Shown: piece by piece, positions 6,452 through 8,137 of the stretch
How positions within the stretch are numbered: position 1 is the stretch's first letter
How the letters are laid out: every line of letters begins with the position of its first letter
NCBI GenBank assembly: GCA_937925595.1
Contig: CALALQ010000162.1
Span: forward strand, 1-8,137
Direction: 5' to 3'
From: an uncultured Demequina sp.
Lineage (GTDB): Bacteria > Actinomycetota > Actinomycetes > Actinomycetales > Demequinaceae
DNA: 8,137 nucleotides
Made by a program: the position numbers and the translations under genes
The notes under the pieces: generated by a model
Database searches by the model: none
Seen by the model: only the letters and a program-made list of their open reading frames with translations
What the model was told of the DNA's origin: nothing

Positions 6452-7024
6452 CTACATGCGCTGGAACTCGTCCTTGTCGCGCTTGCCCTCAACGAACTCG
6501 AAAACGTCGGGAAGCGGCGGTCGCTCCAGCCAGCGATACCAGCGAATACCAGGGGCGAGAGTGCGTCGACCGATGACGGACGAGATCGCGCCAAGCAGCG
6601 GTGCGGCCCACAGGAAGCCGGTGAAAGCCTGCGCATTCCAGAAGTCCCACGCCCTGTCCTCGATGAGGCGCACCACGACGAGCGAGGCCATCGCCGTCAC
6701 GAACAGCGCGACCGCGCCGGCGAGCGCGTAGGTGGCGTAGTGCACCCAGGTGCGGGTGTCGAAGCGAAGCACATGCAGAAGCCAGGTGCTGAGCAGCGCC
6801 CACGCCGTGGAGAAGAACGCGATGACCGCGGGACCGATGATGTAGCCGCCCATCGTGAGAGTGGTTGCGGCCTGGCCGAACGGCTGGGTCGTGAAGAACA
6901 GGATGCCGAATGGAATGAGGGTCGCGACACCCGCGCGCCACTGCACCACGAAGGGCGCGAAGAGGTGCGCGCCGTCTTCGTACTCAGCGAGCTGCTGACG
7001 GATCGGTTTGGGTGCCTTGGCCAC
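6452..7024 (-). CDS. Four-helix membrane protein of unknown function
   Basis: A 190-aa protein taken from the GTG at 7024 (VAKAPKPIRQQLAEYEDG). A charged cytoplasmic-looking N-terminus of ~28 residues is followed by hydrophobic segments at about 31-48, 57-86, 95-120 and 132-152, then a charged tail with Pro and aromatic residues (WYRWLERPPLPDVFEF) ending KRDKDEFQRM. No transporter motif, catalytic residue or signal peptidase site is visible, and I do not recognise the family. The frame stays open to 7126, but the extra 34 residues are Pro/Gly/Cys-rich and encoded by the intergenic repeat array, so they are unlikely to be protein. No Shine-Dalgarno is seen before GTG 7024; TACGCT ends 6 nt upstream, which would suit a leaderless mRNA. 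Cotranscription with the glucosidase is possible (42-nt gap); a shared function is not evident. Confidence 0.75.
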   Translation of the reverse strand: MAKAPKPIRQQLAEYEDGAHLFAPFVVQWRAGVATLIPFGILFFTTQPFGQAATTLTMGGYIIGPAVIAFFSTAWALLSTWLLHVLRFDTRTWVHYATYALAGAVALFVTAMASLVVVRLIEDRAWDFWNAQAFTGFLWAAPLLGAISSVIGRRTLAPGIRWYRWLERPPLPDVFEFVEGKRDKDEFQRM

Positions 7025-7030
7025 GCGACT

Positions 7031-7036
7031 AGCGTA
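7031..7036 (-). promoter_or_regulatory. Candidate -10 element for the membrane protein gene
   Basis: TACGCT (TAnnnT type) on the minus strand ends 6 nt before the GTG at 7024, the usual spacing for a leaderless transcript. There is no good -35; the region where one would lie is just before repeat copy 1 (7059-7091). Weak evidence by itself, but it agrees with the lack of a ribosome-binding site. Confidence 0.35.
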
Positions 7037-7058
7037 CGCGTCCGGTGCCACCCTCCCC

Positions 7059-7091
7059 ACCCCCTTCGGGTTTAGGCACGTCACTGGCACT
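7059..7091 (+). repeat. Intergenic repeat copy 1 (plus orientation)
   Basis: The core at 7069-7091 reads GGTTTAGGCA, three variable bases (CGT), then CACTGGCACT. The leading part is ACCCCCTTCG. It matches copy 3 (opposite strand) at all 20 non-variable core positions and can pair with it over 10 + 10 bp plus a further CCCCTT/AAGGGG stem. The core of copy 2 starts exactly 42 nt downstream. Confidence 0.85.
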
Positions 7092-7102
7092 CCGAACGGC
7101 GG

Positions 7103-7133
7103 AACCGCGTGGTTTGGGCACGTCACTGCTACT
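7103..7133 (+). repeat. Intergenic repeat copy 2 (plus orientation)
   Basis: The core at 7111-7133 reads GGTTTGGGCA, CGT, CACTGCTACT, three changes from copy 1 outside the variable triplet. The leader AACCGCGT is a weaker match to the AACCCC leader of copies 3 and 4. Like copy 1 it is followed by CCG. Confidence 0.8.
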
Positions 7134-7181
7134 CCGCCGAGGCCGCGCCAAGCCCGGAGCCGCCCCGAGCTCCCGCGAGCA

Positions 7182-7213
7182 AGTGCCAGTGGGTTGCCTA
7201 AACCAAGGGGTTA
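7182..7213 (-). repeat. Intergenic repeat copy 3 (minus orientation)
   Basis: Read on the minus strand: leader TAACCCCTT, then core GGTTTAGGCA, ACC, CACTGGCACT (core at 7182-7204). The core equals copy 1 except for the variable triplet. Its core starts 42 nt from that of copy 4, the same period as copies 1 and 2. A 48-nt GC-rich spacer (7134-7181) without other recognised features separates it from copy 2. Confidence 0.85.
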
Positions 7214-7223
7214 TCGGACCCCT
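7206..7223 (-). terminator. Small hairpin between repeat copies 3 and 4, possible nucS terminator
   Basis: AGGGGT (7206-7211) and ACCCCT (7218-7223) form a 6-bp stem with a 6-nt loop. On the minus strand it starts 30 nt after the nucS stop and is followed by TGGTTT, a weak T-rich stretch. It shares its second arm with the leader of copy 3, so it may simply be part of the repeat. Confidence 0.35.
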
Positions 7224-7255
7224 AGTGCATGTGAGTTGCCTCAACCGCGGGGTTA
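7224..7255 (-). repeat. Intergenic repeat copy 4 (minus orientation), overlapping the nucS stop codon
   Basis: Read on the minus strand: leader TAACCCCGC, then core GGTTGAGGCA, ACT, CACATGCACT (core at 7224-7246). It differs from the copy 1 core at three positions outside the variable triplet. The first three leader bases are the TAA stop codon of nucS. Confidence 0.8.
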
Positions 7256-7948
7256 GAAGAGACGCTTGTCCGCGTCGTCGTCACCCTTCATCGCCTCGTA
7301 GTCGAGCAGGACGCAGCGGATGCCGCGGTCCTCAGCCAAGACCCTGGCCTGGGGCTTGATCTCCTGGGCGGCGAACACGCCCTTCACGGGTGCGAGCAGC
7401 GGGTCGCGGTTGAGCAGCTCGAGGTAGCGCGTGAGCTGCTCGACTCCGTCGATCTCTCCCCTCCGCTTGATCTCCACGGCCACCGTGGCGCCCGACGAGT
7501 CCTTCGCGAGGATGTCGACGGGGCCGATCGCGGTGGGGTACTCGCGGCGCACCAGAGTGTGACCCTCCCCCAGCAGCGCAATCTGCTCGGCAAGGAGCAC
7601 CTGCAGGTGCGCCTCGACGCCGTCCTTGATGAGACCGGGATCGATGCCGAGCTCGTGCTCGGTGTCGGAGAACACCTCGTACAGGTCGATCTCAAGCCGA
7701 TCGTCGGTCTTGTCATGCTGAACCACCCACGTGGCGGTCACACCCAACTCGGCGGCCTCTGGAGCCGGCGCGGAGACGCGCAGGGTGCACGGAGGGCTCA
7801 TCCAGTTGAGCGGCTTGTAGGAACCGCCGTCGGAATGCAGCAGCACGGAACCGTCCGCCTTGACCATGATCGCTCGCGTGGCAAGCGGAAGGTGGGCGCT
7901 GAGGCGACCCGTGTAGCGGGCGGCGCACTGCGCAATGACGACACGCAT
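7253..7948 (-). CDS. nucS: Mismatch-specific endonuclease NucS (EndoMS)
   Basis: A 231-aa protein of usual length for actinobacterial NucS, which cuts both strands at mismatches and replaces MutS/MutL repair in these bacteria; it works at the replication fork with the beta clamp. The N-terminal DNA-binding/dimerisation half holds [10 protein letters not shown] (about 41-50), a conserved NucS motif. The C-terminal RecB-like nuclease half has E136 (RREYP), D145 (GPVDIL), the E159-x-K161 pair (VEIKRRG) and Q171 with Y175 (EQLTRYLE), the restriction-enzyme-type active site. The extreme C-terminus is DKRLF, the short clamp-binding peptide known in this family. It starts 20 nt behind the atpC stop, so it is probably read from the ATP synthase operon; the ribosome site before ATG 7948 is weak (GCGAG). 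Many Actinobacteria have a DUF2550-type gene between atpC and nucS, which is absent here. The stop codon lies inside a repeat copy. Confidence 0.97.
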   Translation of the reverse strand: MRVVIAQCAARYTGRLSAHLPLATRAIMVKADGSVLLHSDGGSYKPLNWMSPPCTLRVSAPAPEAAELGVTATWVVQHDKTDDRLEIDLYEVFSDTEHELGIDPGLIKDGVEAHLQVLLAEQIALLGEGHTLVRREYPTAIGPVDILAKDSSGATVAVEIKRRGEIDGVEQLTRYLELLNRDPLLAPVKGVFAAQEIKPQARVLAEDRGIRCVLLDYEAMKGDDDADKRLF

Positions 7949-7968
7949 GCGATCAGCGCTCGCAGGTG

Positions 7969-8137
7969 TTAGCCCGCGACGTCCTCAACCACCTCGGCGA
8001 CGATCGTGATTGAGTCGTGGTCGAACGAGATGAAGCCACCCTCGATGTCCACGGAGTGCTCGCCAGCGGCTCCGTGCACGCGAACGGTGCCCGGACGCAG
8101 CACCGAGAGCACCGGCTCGTGGCCCGCGAGCAGACCG
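7969..8137 (-). CDS. atpC: F1Fo ATP synthase epsilon subunit, C-terminal part (5' end outside window)
   Basis: Only the last 55 codons are in the window; the start lies beyond the right edge. The translated end ([20 protein letters not shown], then a short loop, [28 protein letters not shown] and TAA) is the beta-sandwich domain of the epsilon subunit: in bacterial AtpC this part follows the P-x-GxxGVLxGHxP motif, seen here as [13 protein letters not shown]. The subunit joins the F1 rotor to the c-ring at the inner face of the membrane and can inhibit ATP hydrolysis. The protein ends straight after the beta-sandwich, without the long C-terminal helical hairpin of the E. coli protein, as is usual for short actinobacterial epsilon subunits. 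It is the last gene of the atp operon, with nucS 20 nt behind. Confidence 0.93.
   Translation of the reverse strand, partial: GLLAGHEPVLSVLRPGTVRVHGAAGEHSVDIEGGFISFDHDSITIVAEVVEDVAG

Noticed and set aside
6446..6452. Run of seven C (G on the minus strand) at the membrane protein stop codon as a slippage or frameshift site
   Set aside because: The run begins at the last base of the stop codon, so slippage there would not change the protein, and no downstream frame would be joined.
4925..7075. 716-residue open frame on the plus strand, antisense to the glucosidase and membrane protein genes
   Set aside because: Long antisense frames are common in high-GC DNA. The translation has no domain, while the minus strand encodes a complete GH1 enzyme with both catalytic glutamates.
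7025..7126. 34-residue N-terminal extension of the membrane protein from ATG 7126
   Set aside because: The extension is Pro/Gly/Cys-rich and encoded by repeat copies 1 and 2. The GTG at 7024 gives a normal charged N-terminus.
7059..7255. CRISPR array
   Set aside because: The repeats change strand midway, number only two per direction, have an imperfect core and spacers of 19 nt, and no cas genes are near.
7029..7359. Small frames in the nucS-membrane protein gap (for example 7029-7244 minus, 7045-7359 plus)
   Set aside because: They consist of translated repeat sequence, lack ribosome sites and show no protein-like composition.

Overview
The window is very GC-rich, with dense genes, several GTG starts, few T-runs after hairpins, and genes that are characteristic of Actinobacteria: NucS directly behind the F1Fo ATP synthase epsilon subunit, a DivIVA/Scy-like Ala/Glu/Arg coiled coil, a short RNB-family ribonuclease and a small CxxC/HxxC protein of actinobacterial type. 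A member of the Micrococcales or a near relative fits best. The genus cannot be fixed from the sequence.

Layout, left to right. Bases 3-1175 (+) hold the C-terminal 390 residues of a long coiled-coil protein, coupled by a GTGA overlap to a small conserved protein (1172-1582, +). That gene converges on, and overlaps by 4 bp at the stop codons, a minus-strand cluster. Read in its own direction the cluster runs: small zinc-ribbon-like protein (4805-4497), COG2945-like alpha/beta hydrolase (4504-3767), second alpha/beta hydrolase (3762-3013), RNB ribonuclease (3003-1579). Overlaps of 8 bp and gaps of 4 and 9 nt make it a clear operon.

Upstream of that operon, 4806-4969 holds a 105-nt near-perfect palindrome and a GC-rich hairpin just behind the stop of a GH1 beta-glucosidase (6409-4970, minus). 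A four-helix membrane protein (7024-6452, minus) precedes the glucosidase by 42 nt, and a LacI-type operator candidate lies in that gap. Bases 7025-7252 hold no gene but carry a four-copy repeat array: two copies on the plus strand and two on the minus strand, both pairs with exactly the same 42-nt period. The right end has nucS (7948-7253, minus) and the C-terminal end of atpC (minus, cut by the window edge).

Functionally this is mostly housekeeping chromosome: energy metabolism (atpC), mismatch repair (nucS), beta-glucoside use (GH1), RNA turnover (RNB) and cell-shape or polar-growth coiled coil. No defence system, prophage, insertion sequence, rRNA or tRNA was recognised. The parts that known families do not explain are the two intergenic structures: the 42-nt-phased inverted repeat array and the 105-nt palindrome.
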